Below, in pieces: positions 44,626 through 44,656 of a DNA stretch of 44,656 bases. Position 1 is the stretch's first letter; every line of letters begins with the position of its first letter. Under the pieces are notes generated by a model, which saw nothing but the letters and a program-made list of their open reading frames with translations, did not search any database and was not told where the DNA came from. Where the stretch lies: contig JAIPMN010001101.1 in NCBI GenBank assembly GCA_020650975.1, positions 1 through 44,656 of the forward strand, in the 5' to 3' direction. The position numbers were made by a program, and so were the translations under genes. This DNA is from Apostichopus californicus. Lineage: Eukaryota; Echinodermata; Holothuroidea; Aspidochirotida; Stichopodidae.

Positions 44626-44656
44626 GCTGCCCTTCTGTGGTGGTGACCACAATCGT
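44626..44656 (-). CDS. Partial upstream exon of the VWC gene
   Basis: On the minus strand the window edge reads TIVVTTTEGQ in frame, then one base C and the donor GTAAGT at 44625. The phase-1 ending joins the exon at 43699 (C|CC gives Pro) without a stop. The exon is cut by the window edge, and the Thr-rich residues suggest a linker or O-glycosylated stretch. Evidence is the strong donor and the phase match only. Confidence 0.5.

Noticed and set aside
1-44656. Bacterial-type systems, CRISPR arrays, operons or rRNA genes
   Set aside because: Nothing of this kind is present. The repeats are microsatellites, minisatellites and transposons of a eukaryotic genome.

Overview
The window is animal nuclear DNA: AT-rich, intron-dominated, full of microsatellites, G/C homopolymer runs and small non-autonomous transposons, with spliced exons of metazoan protein families. 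Short DNA-transposon relics, a tRNA-derived SINE, a CR1/L2-type LINE tail and simple repeats suggest a marine invertebrate, and my best guess is an echinoderm such as a sea cucumber. That is inference from general character, not a species identification. Two runs of 10 N mark assembly gaps at 16236-16245 and 28668-28677.

Layout. 1-20000: no convincing gene. It holds a palindromic remnant (70-309), two copies of one hAT-type MITE with perfect 8-bp target duplications (608-980, 14042-14433), a second hAT-type MITE family (15946-16352), a LINE 3' fragment (1344-1765), two TTAA-flanked MITE families (7932-8204, 8373-8739), a 500-bp compound tetranucleotide array (10860-11362), a LINE/SINE tail (about 11460-11720), a minus-strand tRNA-type SINE (13001-13330) and a tandem duplication (18901-19282). 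20000-27300: a promoter-like stretch and two weak candidate first exons, then a plus-strand THAP zinc-finger gene. Its exon 1 (about 22317-22371) and exon 2 (23562-23925) join in frame. Degenerate tandem repeats and a higher-order minisatellite follow (24940-26640), with possible terminal exons at 26731 and 27144. 28700-37050: intergenic or intronic DNA with further copies of the TTAA MITE, a CRE site, a possible non-coding first exon ending at 30684, a palindrome with a hammerhead-like core (about 32855-33075) and hairpins.

38074-39171: two plus-strand exons of an L3MBTL (malignant brain tumour repeat, Polycomb-related) homologue. They carry its acidic N-terminus and the conserved EWQNGIASLPGS segment. 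The MBT repeats themselves lie outside the window. The following intron contains a 2.3-kb hAT-like transposon (39329-41601) with its own CCAAT/GC/TATA promoter. 42145-44656: on the minus strand, a secreted-type gene with tandem von Willebrand factor C (VWC) domains, one domain per symmetrical phase 1-1 exon, plus a partial exon at the right edge. Neither the rest of the L3MBTL-like gene nor the 3' end of the VWC gene is visible here, so the two genes probably overlap or are nested on opposite strands.

The genes share no pathway that I can see: THAP and L3MBTL proteins are nuclear, and the VWC protein is probably extracellular. I found no convincing new multi-gene system. The most unusual signals are two hammerhead-ribozyme-like cores with the same 27-nt layout at distant loci, and the transposon carrying a complete promoter.
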